DNA from: Amphiduros pacificus
Lineage: Eukaryota; Annelida; Polychaeta; Phyllodocida; Hesionidae
Assembly: GCA_949316495.1 (NCBI GenBank)
Contig: OX439009.1
Coordinates: forward strand, 40,151,443-40,215,442
Direction of reading: 5' to 3'
DNA length: 64,000 nucleotides
Shown: positions 1-13,526 of the stretch, piece after piece
Layout: the number at the start of each line of letters is the position of its first letter
How positions within the stretch are numbered: the first letter of the stretch is position 1
The notes under the pieces: model-generated
What the model saw: only the letters and a program-made list of their open reading frames with translations
What the model was told of the DNA's origin: nothing
The model's database searches: none
Program-made: the position numbers and the translations under genes

Positions 1-1490
1 ATGTGTGGATAATCTCGTGAAGTCTCGCGGTCGATAGCGAGATGCCCTTCTCGTGTCTGTCATGATTGCTCCGTCCTGTAGGTCAACACAGAATCACATA
101 TTAATCACGCATTGACCCTCGTATTTATGACAAGATGCGTGGGATTGGAGCGGCGGGCAAGGACTGGGATGGGTAAGCGTTGCTTAGGTGTGATGAAATG
201 ATACCGGGGTCGAGAGGTCAGGCCCAACGGAACGGACAGATGGCTGATGGGTGATGCAAAACGTGACATAGGGGAAGGCCAAGCGGAACGGATCCGCGGG
301 TGAGCGGAAGTGAGCATCTCCCGCGGCGCGCGCATTGGGTCAGATTCTACGCAGGGTATGCCATAAAAGGCCAGCCAAGAACCACATTAGATACTTGTCC
401 TGACATTCCTTGCTCAAGGGAGAGATAGCGTAACTCATAAATACAGGCAACATTTGCTGAAATCCTAGGGGACAGTAAAGGTCACATGCTCATAGATATC
501 ATTGTTGCACAGTCCTGAGCGTATCGCATACCACCAAACTTGCGTATTATGCAAAAACAAAATTGTTTTTGCTTGCAATACATCTCGAATTACACACTTC
601 TCCTCAAGAAATTAGACTAAACTAGAGATAAAGTTACATGATATTGTCATCGTAATTACACGGTCACCCACTATCTTATATATTTATTACAGTGAATCAC
701 GCTTTTTTTGTTTGCAGACTGATTGCATCGGCTTACATTACTCATATCACGGTATAATTACTAGAGAATAAGCAAAATTAGGATTTTATCAAGCATGTCG
801 TGTGGGGACAATCGGAGAGAAGATCTGTTAGAATTGAATTCAAAGTAAGGCCTTCTGGCGCGGAAGATCAAACCATTAGGACAGAATTGAAGGTTAATTG
901 TATCGTGATATTGAGCAAAATTTTGACATAGAAACTGTATTATTTCACAAGACTTTTTTTTAATTAATATGAACATAAAGGTGAACTGAAAGTGAATGAT
1001 AAACATTGGTATGAGATATCGCTTGATACACTCAGTGGATGGCATGCAGCGCATTTGGATTTATTTGTTACATTCTCCCTAGTGTTGACACACCTTTTAC
1101 ATTCTTCCTTTCGTCAGTATCAATTGTATATATAAATCATATTGTCAAAACACCTGCATTTATTGAGCGGCGGATCTTTGTTGATTTCAGACTGCTGCGA
1201 ACAGTGTATGCATCCCTCCAAGCTGGTTTTCAGATCTTCACCCTCCGTCATTCAAAATATATGCAAGAAATGGTGTCAAGATGACGCGTATATTTGCGTA
1301 TTCTGACATAGTACAAGAACAGATGAGCATATATATTTTGTTCACTTGAACTGAGAGTGACCGATTATTGATTTAGTATAAATAACTTTAACCATAAAGG
1401 ATTGACAACATATGTTACCGACACTATTGTCAATACTGATACCAGTGTAGCTTTGTGGATTATTACATTACATTACATTATTACACTGTT
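1..1490. other. Non-repetitive flank, no gene seen
   Basis: The first 350 bases are GC-richer than what follows and hold two similar short stretches (AGGCCCAACGGAACGG near 220 and a variant near 277). The rest is AT-rich. Open frames are short (97 codons or fewer) with no recognisable domain or convincing splice context. A small ATTAC microsatellite (about 1470-1493) leads into the first array. Confidence 0.6.
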
Positions 1491-2421
1491 CTAGGGTCAC
1501 ATTGTCGGAGGGAACTCGCTATTCTAGGGATCACACTGTCCTAGGGATCACACTGTCCTAGGGATCACACTGTTATAGGGATCATACTGTTCTAGGGATC
1601 ACACTGTTCTAGGGATCACACTGTTCTAGGGATCATACTGTTCTAGGGATCACACTTTTCTAGGGTCACACTGTTCTAGGGTCACACTGTTCTAGGGATC
1701 ACACTGTTCTAAGGATCACACTGTTCTAGGGATCATACTGTTCTAGGGTCCACACTGTTCTAAGGATCACACTGTTCTCGGGATCACACTGTTCTAGGGA
1801 TCACACTGTTCTAGGGATCACACTGTCCTAGGGATCACACTGTTCTAGGATCACACTGTTATAGGGATCACACTGTTCTAGGGATCACACTGTTATAGGG
1901 ATCACACTGTCCTAGGGATCACACTGTTATAGGGATCACACTGTTCTAAGGATCATACTGTTCTAGGGATCATACTGTTCTAGGGATCATACTGTTCTAG
2001 GGATCACACTGTTTTAGGGATCACACTGTTCTAGGATCACACTGTTCTAGGATCACACTGTTATAGGGATCATACTGTTTTAGGGATCATAATGTTCTAG
2101 GGATCACACTGTTCTAGGGATCACACTGTTCTAGGATCACGCTGTTCTAGGAATCACACTGTTATAGGGATCATACTGTTCTAAGGATCATACTGTTCTA
2201 GGGATCACACTGTTCTAGGATCATACTGTTATAAGGATCATACTGTTCTAGGGATCACAATGTTCTAGGCATCACACTGTTATAGGCATCACACTGTTAT
2301 AGGGATCACACTGTTATAGGCATCACACTGTTATAGGCATCACACTGTTATAGGCATCACACTGTTATAGGCATCACACTGTTATAGGCATCACACTGTT
2401 ATAGGCATCACATTGTCCTAG
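1491..2421. repeat. 17-bp minisatellite (about 55 copies)
   Basis: Tandem units of GGGATCACACTGTTCTA with many one-base variants. From about 2268 to 2410 the units are almost all the variant GGCATCACACTGTTATA, so the right end was homogenised locally and is the youngest part. There is no coding potential. Confidence 0.95.
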
Positions 2422-3210
2422 ATGGCTTTGATGTCTGAGTCAGGCAGACCACGCCCTTGCTCACAACAAACATTCCTCATGCCATAGGCAGTGTGAGTTG
2501 GTAAATAAAACACGTTCTTCTTGAATAACAGATGTAAATGTATCGGGGCAACATTCGTATAGTTTGTAATAAATACCATATTTTTTACAGACGAATGTTA
2601 GCAAAAATGAGTCGGAGGTAAATGCTGATTGTTCTGGAAAGGATAATGAAGTCAGCATAGCAGTAACGGGATTTACTCATCAGAAAATGAAATAACCAAT
2701 AACCAGAGGATTTAACAGATATAACACAACAACATATAAATCTTTCATTCTTATTCACCTAAATATGAATCAAATCTGATATTGTATTTGAAGCACAATA
2801 TAAAATTTAAATGGAGTTATATTTGAGTAGTATGTTTTTGGATATTGGGAGTGGTTGATTTGTTTGGACTTATTGGTGTTATTTCATCCATTGACTGTGA
2901 TGTATATCTTTGGCTGCTTCACTCTTGCCCTTTATCTCCTTGTTCTCCTTGTTCTCCAATTCGCTTGTGACCTGACACGCCGATGTGTTCAGCTATTGTG
3001 TCCTGACCATTGCCATACTCCTGCCTGAATGGATGTATTCTGCTCACTGCTCTGCTCTATCTGACTCAGAGATCCTATGAACATTGCCACACCTCTTCTC
3101 CTCACTATTTTACTGCCGTCATCTATCTGCTTCCCACAGTGTTCACACTGGCTCTAAACTGGCCTCCTTATATACTCTGTTAAACCTCTGATCACTTGCC
3201 TGAAACTTAG
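2422..3210. other. Unique sequence, no gene seen
   Basis: AT-rich to about 2870, then a pyrimidine-richer stretch (2920-3140). I see no exon-like block, RNA gene or mobile element. Confidence 0.5.
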
Positions 3211-3349
3211 GTCACCTGACCAGTCACCCGACCATTCACATGACCAGTCACCTGACCAGTCACATGACCAGTCACATGACCAGTCACCTGACCAGTCACC
3301 TAACCAGTCACCAGAACAGTCACCTGACCAGTCATCTGACCAGTCACCA
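3211..3349. repeat. 12-bp minisatellite (about 11 copies)
   Basis: Units of CTGACCAGTCAC with a CATGACCAGTCAC variant. Because 12 is a multiple of three, the minus strand stays open and would encode a W/D/S/G repeat. I treat that as a by-product of the period. Confidence 0.9.
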
Positions 3350-4130
3350 ATGCAGACCCTTTGTCGCACTTTGTCTCACTTCGCTGAGGTAATAGGCAAT
3401 AAGCGAGAGGTTCAAAGGTTAATCACTTGTGATAACATGGCTTATTTGTGTCATAATTATTGAGTACAGCATAAAAAGACCAGACTTTGCTCAGCAAGGT
3501 AATGTCTGGCACGACACACCCACTGCCTTAATATAGCTGAATATGAAAGCATGTAGATTGTATTGTCATGATTCCTAATTATTATCAGGAAATATAGGGG
3601 ATTAAGTTCTTGTGTCAATCTAATGTCTGAGTGTGTCGGAACATCGTTGTTGAATGCGTGTATGGAGTATTTAGGTCACTTTCAACTTTATGTTAGTCAT
3701 ATCGTGATGAGACCTACTTGTAGCAGAAAACGTGTTACATCACTAAATTGTCATGCCAACGGGTCTTGTTATGGTAACCACGGTCACAAAATTACAAGAA
3801 AAACTGATAAAATCTCCAAAATGAGCCTCAGTTCATTAGAAAAAATCCCCGCCTTTTGAGCTAATGCTCATCTGAACTCACGCACTCTTGCGAGTGAATT
3901 CACGTCTTTTGAATAATCATAGAATTTCCGCTCTAACCAACTAAACCTTGGCTAACGGCTTTAGAAATACTGTGTGGAAATTAGTTGTTAAGAAAAAGAG
4001 ATATATGAGCTTAATTTCATTTTATAACCTTAATAGTATCTCTTGATGTGCGGCAATGTATGGAGTGTGGCAGACCAGTATTTTCTTTATGTTGTGGCAC
4101 TCGGTTTGCTTTGTGGTGCAATGGAGAGTG
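3350..4130. other. Unique sequence with a faint tRNA-like remnant
   Basis: Mostly AT-rich. On the minus strand about 3930-3950 reads AGTTGGTTAGAGCGG, a box-A-like string of the kind that heads the SINE copies at 13.2 and 41.6 kb. No box B is visible nearby, so this is at most a fragment. Confidence 0.3.
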
Positions 4131-4136
4131 TCCTTC

Positions 4137-4180
4137 TCACGTGACCTCTCACGTGACTTCTCACGTGATCTCTCGCGTGA
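4137..4180. promoter_or_regulatory. Cluster of three TCACGTGA E-boxes
   Basis: TCACGTGA occurs at 4137-4144, 4149-4156 and 4161-4168, and the near-match TCGCGTGA at 4173-4180. All are exactly 12 bp apart. The palindromic CACGTG core is the E-box bound by bHLH-ZIP factors (USF, MiT/TFE, MYC/MAX), and TCACGTGA is the form preferred by the MiT/TFE and USF groups. It may be a tiny 12-bp tandem repeat that happens to carry the palindrome. No gene start is recognised nearby. Confidence 0.35.
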
Positions 4181-4608
4181 GTCACCATATGTTCTCAGTA
4201 TACCAGCAGTCAAGTAGCCTCCGTTGTTACAAACATTTACAAAGTGTCGCCACGTGGGGGCGCTGCATACAATGCACATCAGGAGGTTTATAATGTTAGA
4301 CATTCCTCATGCTATCACTCTAATTGTGTTTCTTTACATAAATATAATAAGAGTTGTTGCAAAATGATGATGACAAAAGTTTCTGTTTTAAATTGGCTGT
4401 AAAGGTTTTTTTCTCAGAGTTTGTGCAGGTGTTATGTTATTGTTTACTTCTGCTGAACATTGTTTAATGGTTGCTCAAACACTTTACTCCAAGATTAGAA
4501 CACAGGACTATCTGCTGTATGCAGAACACTGGCTAATGGCTTGACACCGTGTAAAGATGTGGTCACCTCACAAGTGTTTCCAGTCATGGTCCATAACCCT
4601 GGGTCTAC
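4181..4608. other. Unique sequence, no gene seen
   Basis: AT-rich, with no exon, RNA gene or mobile element that I can support. Confidence 0.5.
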
Positions 4609-5127
4609 TCAGGCAGTGTCTCAGTCAGTGTCTCAGGCAGTGTCTCAGTCAGTGTCTCAGGCAGGCAGTGTCTCAGGCAGGCAGTGTCTCAGGCAGGCAG
4701 TGTCTCAGGCAGGAAGTGTCTCAGGCAGGTAGTGTCTCAGGCAGGCAGTGTCTCAGGCAGGCAGTGTCTCAGGCAGGCAGTGTCTCAGGCAGGCAGTGTT
4801 TCAGGCAGGCAGTGTCTCAGGCCGGCAGTGTCTCAGGCAGGCAGTGTCTCAGGCAGGCAGTGTCTCAGGCAGGCAGTGTTTCAGGCAGGCAGTGTCTCAG
4901 GCCGGCAGTGTCTCAGGGAGGCAGTGTCTCGGGCAGGTAGTATCTCAGGCAGGCAGTGTCTCAGGCAGGCAGTGTCTCAGGCAGGCAGTGTCTCAGGCAG
5001 GCAGTGTCTCAGGCAGGAAGTGTCTCAGGCAGGCAGTGTCTCAGGCAGGCAGTGTCTCAGGCAGGCAGTGTCTCAGGCAGGCAGTGTCTCAGGCAGGCAG
5101 TGTCTCAGGCAGGCAGTGTGTCAGGCA
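4609..5127. repeat. 16-bp minisatellite grown from a 12-bp unit
   Basis: The left edge (4613-4660) is built of 12-bp units (CAGTGTCTCAGT or CAGTGTCTCAGG). From there on the unit is the 16-bp CAGTGTCTCAGGCAGG, about 29 copies. The extra GCAG/CAGG tetranucleotide explains the change. Several overlapping open frames cross it; they are artefacts of periodicity. Confidence 0.95.
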
Positions 5128-5261
5128 CATGTCAGCGATGAAGGGCTAGCCTCGTTTGTCTTTTCATTGAAACACGCGTGCCATTCCTCTACTTTCTCGC
5201 TTTATATAAAGGTCACTTTGATCTTTAGTCCTATCACCTCAGTGTGTATTAACGTCTATTT

Positions 5262-5440
5262 GGTCACGCATTAACGTGACCGAATAAGGTCACTCATGAC
5301 CATTGCGTGACTAGATTCTGTCATATATGAGGTACGCATGACCAATTAGTGTCATGCAATGGCAGTGCATGACCATATGGTGTCACACAATAGCTATGCG
5401 TGACCCTATTTAATCACATTCCTGTGTAACCAAATAGATG
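5262..5440. repeat. Decayed 31-bp repeat with dyad symmetry
   Basis: About five diverged units begin GCATGACC or GCGTGACC at a spacing near 31 bp. Individual units are palindromic: GCATGAC and GTCATGC face each other around 5336-5360, and ACCATATGGT sits near 5370. Units differ at many sites, so this array is far older than the clean arrays around it. Confidence 0.55.
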
Positions 5441-5696
5441 TTTGGCCACAACTGATTTCGGTAGTATTTCCGGATAGGCGCATCCATAGTAAATATTGCG
5501 CAGATTTAATGGCAAAGCATTGTATCGTGTGTGTTGTGTGTTTTGGGATTGATTTCTACCTATTTATACCTGATGTGTGCAGGAATGAATGGAGTAGATC
5601 CGGTGATGTGGTGCCTCAATGCGGTGCCAAACTCTGCACACTTGCAGCGGCACGCCCCTCTCTCTGTATCTCTCAGCACTGTGTGCGCCCCCTATC

Positions 5697-5930
5697 AACT
5701 CAGTCTGGCTTGCTAGGGACTCAGTCTGACTTGCTAGGGACCCAATCCGGCTTGCTAGGGACCCAGTCTTAATTGCTAGGGACTAAGTCTGCCTTGCTAG
5801 GGACCCAGTCTTACTTGCTAGGGACCCAGTCCGGCTTGCTAGGGACCCAGTCTTACTTGCTAGGGACCTTGCCTGACTTGCTAGGGACCCAGTCTGGCTT
5901 GCTAGGGACCCAGTCCGGCTTGCTAGGGAC
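5697..5930. repeat. 21-bp minisatellite (about 11 copies)
   Basis: The unit is built around GACCCAGTC and CTTGCTAGG. It is flanked on the left by TGTGCGCCCCCTA (about 5682) and on the right by TGTGCGCCCTA (about 5940), so the array is bracketed by a short direct repeat. Open frames inside are periodic only. Confidence 0.9.
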
Positions 5931-7600
5931 TCTTTACTATGTGCGCCCTAACACATGCAGTTAAGCCGAGGGACCAGGAGGACAAGAGGGCACCGAGAGG
6001 AGCCGAGGGGAGCCGAGGGTTGCGGGCAGATGATTCAATGGATTATATATCATATAAGTTGGATTCCATAACCTGATGTTGGCTGGCCTCGAGTATGATT
6101 TAATAACGCATATTACATCAGGTGGAGTATGGGAAGTGGGTTGCTGTTATTTGAGATGAGTCCGAGGACATTGTGTTTTAATCTGGACTATATCTCTCGT
6201 TATATCTCGCTGTCTGCCTTAATGAGTGACTCTAATTCCCTCCAACTGGAACACACATGACCCCATTAGAAAGACAGGCCATGTCCGCATTTAATGATCT
6301 CTAAAGATATTGTAATTATGGTAATCTCAGATAATACATATATGATGTGAGGTTTGGAGATGATGAAGTCTGAGACAGGTCCTCGTTACGATGTGCAGAC
6401 GGCTGCAGTTTAGCGAGGCACATCATGTACGAGGCCGAGCCGGCTACAGCCCCGCCGAGACCGCACACACACCAGCATACTATGGAGTGACCTCCCCGGG
6501 GAAATATACTGTAGGAGTTACTCTAGCCATATCTACGTCATTTCAAGATAACAACATTTCTTTTTTTTTGTTTTTAAATCAGTGGACAGTAAAATTTGCG
6601 ATGAATATATTGATCGTCGTTGCCACTTAGAAAATGGAATAAATGGACGTGAAGTTGTGGGTTCAAGCTTGAGATTAAAAGGGTAGTGTATTTTAAAGGG
6701 TGCAATCTACAATACTATCCATGGACCAATCTCAAGTCAAAGCCATTGGAACATGGTACCAAGCCATTGGTCAAAGACACGACCTGGACTAGCACTGGAC
6801 CAACACTGGACACCTACCCATTACACAGTCAATCAGTAATTAACAAATCCCAGTTTACTGACCTAAACTTATCCCACTCCCCAGTGATGTTCTGGTGAGA
6901 CATTGTAGTTTATTACGCTAGTCCCAATACTCCCCAATAAGGACATAGTGTTATTAAGATGATATTGTAGACATCTGGATAAGTTCTGGGTGAATCATTT
7001 GATTGCGAACTTCAGACAAGTAGAAGTCAGGGCTGGAGAATGCACTTTATGGACATTGGCTTCATATTGGCTTCTCCCTTAATAACAAATGGAGTGGACG
7101 TTATAATTTATTGATATTATAAGTTGCTTTTTATGGTCAAAATGTCTAAACGTGAATGGCAAGGCTGTTTGTCAGAGACCTGTCTCCAGGTCTGAATGCC
7201 TGTAAACAATCGTACAAAGACCGCGCCATTCCGACATGAAAAGTGCATTAGATTTTTTGCTTTTTCTTTCAAATATTAAATTCACCCTGAAAGAACAAGT
7301 TGACGAAGAATTCATAGTGCTCTCCACCCTATTTAAAACGATGATGTTTTGGAATAATTATATTTTTAATCGGTGTTATGTGGGACTCCTTTTAGGCTGT
7401 TTTCTATCAATATACTATAAGTACAAGGAGACAATCATATATATAGTTTACTTGTTGTTCTGAAGTAAAGAGAATATGTCACATTGTTTCCAATGTCATC
7501 ATTCTTTGCATCAGATGGAAAATTGGTTTTAATATTTAAAATCAGTCCAATCTATTAGTTCAGGTAACATCGCTAATTATGAACGTATCATGTAAAGTCA
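5931..7600. other. Unique sequence, no gene seen
   Basis: A purine-rich patch follows the array (5965-6020: GAGGGGAGCCGAGGG-like). The rest is AT-rich with short open frames (79 codons or fewer) that match nothing I recognise and lack good splice borders. Confidence 0.5.
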
Positions 7601-7602
7601 GA

Positions 7603-7705
7603 CGTTTCTGATTTTGAGCAAGCGTTTCTGATTTTGAGCAAGCGTTTCTGATTTTGAGCAAGCGTTTCTGATTTTGAGCAAGCGTTTCTGATTTTGAGGA
7701 AGCGT
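7603..7705. repeat. 20-bp minisatellite (5 copies)
   Basis: Five almost identical copies of CGTTTCTGATTTTGAGCAAG. The last differs by one base. High identity suggests recent expansion. Confidence 0.95.
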
Positions 7706-8794
7706 CATTTAAGCATTAATATGGACATATTTTGAATCATAAAAAAGTCTGAAGCTGATGTGAAAATATATCTCTTGATGAATATATCTCTTGATGAATA
7801 TTTCATATGGCTTTAGATATTTATATGAGTAACAAGATTGTATTTTGATACCTGTGGAGCGAATTCAGTTAATTAACCATGTGTATTGCCAGTTTTGGAA
7901 TCATGACTTTTCTGTGTCGTGAATGGTGTCACATTACCCTGCCTAATTGCCTGGCAAATTACACGAAGCATTGGATTGAAGAATACGTATTAAACTTTCA
8001 AAAATTAGAAAGAAACAAATGGTATGATAACTTGGATGCTCTATTTGATAAAAGTGTCAATGCGATAGTGTACCTCCCTTGTATTTGTAAATTGATTCTA
8101 TGTGATTTAGTAAAACAGAAAGCCAACGGATTATATATCACACATCAATCATGTAAAGTGGAATGGAATGAGAGCCACAGAGATCTCCTCCTGACTGTAT
8201 CAGTAGGAGTGCCCCCCCATCCACCCCCTATACCTGTCACTGTAAGTGTCCCTCTCTCCTGCTCATTGTCAGGTTACAAATTCCATCAGTATGACATATA
8301 ATACAACATGATTCACATTACATATAGGCCAATGGGAGTATTAACTAATATTAAACTTGGCCAAACAACGGAGACTGCGTTGCAGTCAATATTTGAAGTT
8401 TTGCTGCAACCTCTTTTACATAGATGATCCATTGTTAAAGCCTCCAGTTGCACCCATTATCTTCCTGTCACTGTTTTAATGAAAATACAAATCTATCTGC
8501 ATTGTTATATCAAGAGAGAATTTGTGTCAGCCTCAATATGCATTCTGATTCAAACTATGAATAGGATATCTCGGATTCCGCTCTCCAAGTAGATACTCAC
8601 CAGTTTGGATAGTTATTCTTGTATCAGAGTGGAGAGAAACTTGCTCGCTGAATAACCGGATATATGCACTCTTCTTTATGTGAGGTGCAAATCACCTTTC
8701 TTGGCAGTTCATTGGGTAAAGAAGAGAAGTTTGATATTGGCAGTATCTAAGAACGTTTTGGCGCATCATATCGGATAGCCTTGGCATATGAGGA
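7706..8794 (+). other. Unique sequence with a 140-codon open frame
   Basis: A + strand frame with an ATG at 7879 runs to 8301 without a stop. It is AT-rich, uses codons like the surrounding non-coding DNA, has no recognisable domain, and ends in a proline/valine-rich stretch. I see no matching splice sites or polyadenylation context. It is probably a chance frame, but it is the longest one outside the arrays apart from 62605-63042. A 17-bp pair (ATATCTCTTGATGAAT, about 7770-7800) is also present. Confidence 0.25.
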
Positions 8795-9192
8795 GTTATA
8801 TTGTCAGTGTAGCCATTTCAGCATGGTTAGGGGCACTTATATCTGATGTCTCTAGACAGGGTTATACTGTCAGTGCAGCCATTTCAGCATGGTTAGGGGG
8901 ACCTATAGCTGATGTCTCTAGACAGGGTTATATTGTCAGTGCAGCCATTTCAGCATGGTGAGGGGCACTTATATCGGATGTCTCTAGACAGGGTTATATT
9001 GTCAGTGCAGCCATTTCAGCATGGTTAGGGGGACTTATATCTGATGTCTCTTGACAGGGTTATATTGTCAGTGCAGCCATTTCAGCATGGTGAGGGGGAC
9101 TTATATCTAATGTCTCTAGACAGGGTTATATTGTCAGTGCAGCCATTTCAGCATGGTTAGGGGGACTTATATCTGATGTCTATAGACAGGGT
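8795..9192. repeat. 66-bp minisatellite (6 copies)
   Basis: Six copies, each containing GTCAGTGCAGCCATTTCAGC and GATGTCTCTAGACAGG, at a spacing of 66 bp. Copies differ by a few substitutions only. It lies directly left of a SINE copy. Confidence 0.95.
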
Positions 9193-9230
9193 TTGGTTTC
9201 AAGGTGCTAGTGTTACAATGAAGCCTGATG

Positions 9231-9485
9231 ATGGAACGTTGCTCAATTGATACGACGTCTCTCTCCCATGTGGTTCGAATCCCGATTGGGTCAACTATTT
9301 CGGTTATAAGAAAGGTGGATGTCTGCTACTGAGTTGTTACCATGACAGCCAGTGGTATAAGACTGGTTATCCATGGTTTGTGTTATCACATCTTTGTGAT
9401 AATGTAAAATAAAGATCCTTAGTTATTTTTCGAAGGGTAGGGCGTTGTGTCCCAGTGACAGGCTCCTATCTGACTTGATGTATAT
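9231..9485 (+). mobile_element. tRNA-derived SINE-like copy 1
   Basis: Box A-like TTGCTCAATTGA at 9239-9250 and an exact box B GGTTCGAATCC at 9272-9282 are spaced as in a tRNA-type RNA polymerase III promoter. A body of about 200 bp follows, with a small hairpin (GTTATCACA / TGTGATAA, about 9383-9405) and a tail containing TTTTTCGAAGGGTAGGGC and GACAGGCTCCTATCTGACTTG. The same body and tail recur at 10885 (minus), 13030 (minus) and 52690 (plus), which shows it is an interspersed family. It has no coding capacity and would depend on a LINE for movement. Confidence 0.75.
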
Positions 9486-10884
9486 GAATTTTGGCTTTTC
9501 ATAAACATTATAATACATATATTATCGAAATGTAGTCTCAAGATGAACCAGAATCGTCATATAATTGTGCACACAGAACCAAACAACTATAGTTTGGATA
9601 GCATGTATTGTGTTGTATGGTACAGATGTTTCATCCTGGTATGTGCGTGATTGCTGTGGTCAGTATTTGATATCACGCAAACCTTCCATCAGAAATGGCA
9701 TCCAAACAACCACAACTAAATACAATCTCTGTAGTCTGCCATCAAAGGTATAATCCAATATCCCTTACAATGTTATACATTACGCAGTGATCCTTTAAGG
9801 AGCATAGACATTTAAGCAAAGGATAAAACAAACATAAACACGCATCTAGCTAGCATATACTTCATGTTGTTTGGGTATAAGGTAGACTTAAGGTTATTGA
9901 ACCTTGCAATTAGTTGTAAATCATCATAATGTCCCAAATCAAGAACCCTTAGATTCCCACAGTAAGAATACTTTATCATCTACAAGGTCTTCATGGGGGT
10001 GTTCTGCACATTGCGTTCAGATGCTACTAGAAGTCTCTAGACCCCATATTCCATATCGTACCCTCCCTCTGCATAGTCCTATTGATGTCATTTATAAAGG
10101 TGTTTGTGAAAAGAAAGGTGTTTTGTGCAACATTGCATAATTCCGCATATTATTGGCGTTTATTATCTGAATTGTCCTGACCTTGTTATGTCATAGGAAG
10201 TAATGTGAGACTGTATCTTAATGTGAGCCCATCCTGACAGCATAAAGTATCTACAATTGCTTCTTCTCTACTAATTAGTTTGAATTGTCTGTCTTGCCAA
10301 GAACCACCTGTGCTTGCAAGATTTACAATTAGTTTTCCTAAATCTAACATTACGTATCTTCATGAGGTAAATGGCAGCATTAGCCAAGACAGAAGGCCAG
10401 ATGCCCCAGAGGAAATACAGAGGAAATATAGTATAAGACACAATAGGCTGTAAGTGTCAGCATGTGTTGTCTACTTGCTCCTGAGATTCATCACCGTAAG
10501 AATGACATGTCTTATAAATCATTTCCTGTCAGGCGGAAATGGCTGGAAGTCAATGACATCTATCTCCGGTAGAATCTGATGGTAACTGTGGGAGATATGA
10601 TATGATGTTCTGCCGTCTGGGAATAGATTGTCAACCTTAATTATTTGCATCCCTGTAATGCCTCTAATGGACTGTTCTATTATTAATGATTTAACCATAT
10701 GATTCCCATAACGCTAGCAGCATGTCTTAAGCAATCCTTAATGAACTAAATAACCATAATAAAGTGCTGAGAATATAGTAATATAGACCATCAACTGAGA
10801 TGATGTGGATGTACGAGAAGGGCGCATACTTACCTTTTGGGAGTTTGTTTGATTGTATTTACGACCCTTTCAGCACTGAAAAGG
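9486..10884. other. Unique sequence, no gene seen
   Basis: AT-rich with frames up to 78 codons. I could not find an exon with coding-like third positions or a paired acceptor and donor. Confidence 0.5.
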
Positions 10885-11060
10885 CAGTATCAGACCAGAT
10901 AGATACCCGTTACTGGGACTCAATGCTCTACTGTTTTCGAATAATGACTGGGGTTCTTTCTTTTGCATTATCACGTAGACATGATAACCAGTCATGAAAC
11001 ACTGGCTACAGAGGAAACAATTTAGGACAGATATCCAACCTAGGCATCTATTAAGATCTG
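10885..11060 (-). mobile_element. SINE-like copy 2 (tail and body, head lost)
   Basis: Read on the minus strand this matches the body and tail of the copy at 9231. On the + strand the shared landmarks are GGGACTCAATGCTCTACTG, TTTTCGAATAATGACT, GATAACCAGTCATG and ACACTGGCTACAG, in the same order. The tRNA-like head with box B is not visible, so the copy is 5'-truncated or diverged. A 65-codon frame over it (10800-10997) is not a gene. Confidence 0.65.
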
Positions 11061-13029
<1,969 letters not shown>

Positions 13030-13150
13030 CCTGCCACAGTAACTTAATGTCCTACTCCTTTCGAGGAGTGACTTAGGAAGTTCTGTTTTGCATTATTTTA
13101 AAGATATGATAACATAATTTATGGGCTTTGATAACAGGTCATATAACACT
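13030..13150 (-). mobile_element. SINE-like copy 3 (tail fragment)
   Basis: On the + strand it shows AAGCCTGCCACAGTAACTTA, GTCCTACTCCTTTCGAGGAG and GTGACTTAGGA. These align in order with the reverse complement of the SINE tail at 52690-52940 (CCTGTCA, CCTACTCTTTTCGAAAAG, GTGACTTGGGATCC). The head is missing. Confidence 0.55.
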
Positions 13151-13214
13151 AGCAAAAGAGTTAGAAACAACCCACTGTAGATTTCACCTTTTCTCCATCA
13201 GGTAGTTGTTTGTT

Positions 13215-13290
13215 TGTTTGTTATTTGTTTGCTTGCCTCGAGCTAATAAGCTTGCGCTCTAACTAACTCCGCCATGACCTCTGTTCTCAA
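13215..13290 (-). mobile_element. tRNA-like SINE head fragment (second family)
   Basis: The minus strand reads ATGGCGGAGTTAGTTAGAGC followed by GCAAGCTTATTAGC. This parallels the box-A region of the copy at 41.6 kb (GTGGCGCAGTTGGTTAGAGC, GCCAGCTTATTAGC). The shared GCTTATTAGC extends past the usual tRNA box A, so the two share a family origin. A GTTT microsatellite (13206-13225) lies beside it. Confidence 0.5.
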
Positions 13291-13526
13291 TCCTACAGCA
13301 TAACTATATTACCTGGAGACGAACTCAAGTCACCAACGCGAGTGAAGCTCACAATTAAGTGCGAAATATATTCATATGCAGTAAGTGGACACACCAGAAT
13401 TGCTCTGATGTATTAACCAAGTGTATAAAACAATCAGAGCATGGAATATACATGATGTCCGCCTCAAATTTGTGCAGCGAGTGGCAAATTGTTAGAGTGC
13501 GATATCTTATGAAGGAGATAATCAGC

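Noticed and set aside
4541-5274. Overlapping frames with SQAGSVSGRQCLR repeats
   Set aside because: 16-bp period; several frames are open together; no gene context.
7879-8301. 140-codon + frame as a gene
   Set aside because: AT-rich, no domain, no splice or polyadenylation context; a frame this long is unsurprising in 64 kb of six frames.
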